Assembly: GCA_028684405.1 (NCBI GenBank)
Contig: JAQUGA010000157.1
Location: forward strand, 1 to 6,019
DNA length: 6,019 nucleotides
Reading direction: 5' to 3'
DNA from: Bacteroidales bacterium
Lineage (GTDB): Bacteria > Bacteroidota > Bacteroidia > Bacteroidales > WCHB1-69
Below the pieces are notes generated by a model. It saw nothing but the letters and a program-made list of their open reading frames with translations. It searched no databases and was not told the DNA's origin. Positions 5,968-6,019 of this stretch are shown here, piece after piece; position 1 is the first letter of the stretch, and each line of letters opens with the position of its first letter. Made by a program: the position numbers and the translations under genes.

Positions 5968-6019
5968 ATGAACTTTACACAAGCACAAATTACGGAAATT
6001 TTAGATGAAATTGCAAATG
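5968..6019 (+). CDS. Transposase, IS256/mutator family (N-terminal fragment, cut by window edge)
   Basis: Seventeen complete codons are visible, giving MNFTQAQITEILDEIAN, and the frame is open to the window end. Openings of this kind (MNFT or MNYT, then a short helix) occur in IS256-type (mutator) DDE transposases of Bacteroidota. The position, 48 nt inside a terminal repeat of IS256 type, supports this. No catalytic residue is in view, so whether the copy is intact is unknown. The gene is not broken inside the window; it is simply cut by the edge. No Shine-Dalgarno sequence is seen; the leader is A-rich. Confidence 0.6.
   Translation, partial: MNFTQAQITEILDEIAN

Larger units (their letters stand above)
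5895..6019 (+). mobile_element. Left end of an IS256-family insertion sequence (runs off the window)
   Basis: The probable left terminal repeat begins GATACTGTCC at 5895 and continues to GTGTGTAAAG ending at 5920. The spaced pattern GATA..GTCC...GTGTAAA is, from memory, that of IS256-type ends. A transposase-like start follows at 5968. The 8-9 nt just outside (5886-5894) would be the target duplication, but this cannot be tested because the right end is outside the window. The exact left boundary is inferred from the motif. Confidence 0.62.

Overview
The window looks like chromosomal DNA from a member of the Bacteroidota. The evidence is AT-rich sequence with A-rich, Shine-Dalgarno-poor start regions, TAA as the main stop codon, a promoter matching the Bacteroidota -33/-7 pattern (TTG, 19 nt, TAtaTTTG), and protein styles typical of the phylum (TolC-like protein, MacA-like adaptor, tandem Usp ending in RDDLYVL). 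I cannot name a genus from this sequence.

Layout. On the minus strand, 23-1246 encodes a 12-helix MFS transporter of the oxalate/formate antiporter (OFA) family. Its last helix is cut short by a TGA, and the frame stays open and hydrophobic to the window edge. A 261-nt divergent spacer (1247-1507) holds its promoter, a seven-unit heptamer array and a short palindrome. On the plus strand, four genes lie almost without gaps (1508-5815): a TolC-type outer membrane factor, a MacA/HlyD-type periplasmic adaptor, the t6A-synthesis protein TsaB, and a tandem-domain universal stress protein. Spacings are 3 nt, 2 nt and a 20-nt overlap, so this is very probably one operon. A small hairpin with a T-tract overlaps the last stop codon. 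After it come a second heptamer array (5844-5885) and the left end of an IS256-type insertion sequence (terminal repeat from 5895, transposase start at 5968), which runs off the right edge.

How the genes relate. The outer membrane factor and the adaptor would form the outer two thirds of a tripartite export system. No inner-membrane pump (MacB-like ABC or RND) is encoded here, so the pair must borrow one from elsewhere. tsaB is a housekeeping tRNA-modification gene apparently expressed with this export pair and translationally linked to the stress protein. The OFA transporter is divergent and need not be functionally linked.

I see no CRISPR array, tRNA or rRNA, or novel defence system. The most interesting signals are the two heptanucleotide-period arrays with a related unit (N-R-ATTA-N) flanking the operon, the in-frame TGA in the final MFS helix, and an inverted copy of the IS terminal motif inside the first codons of the transposase.
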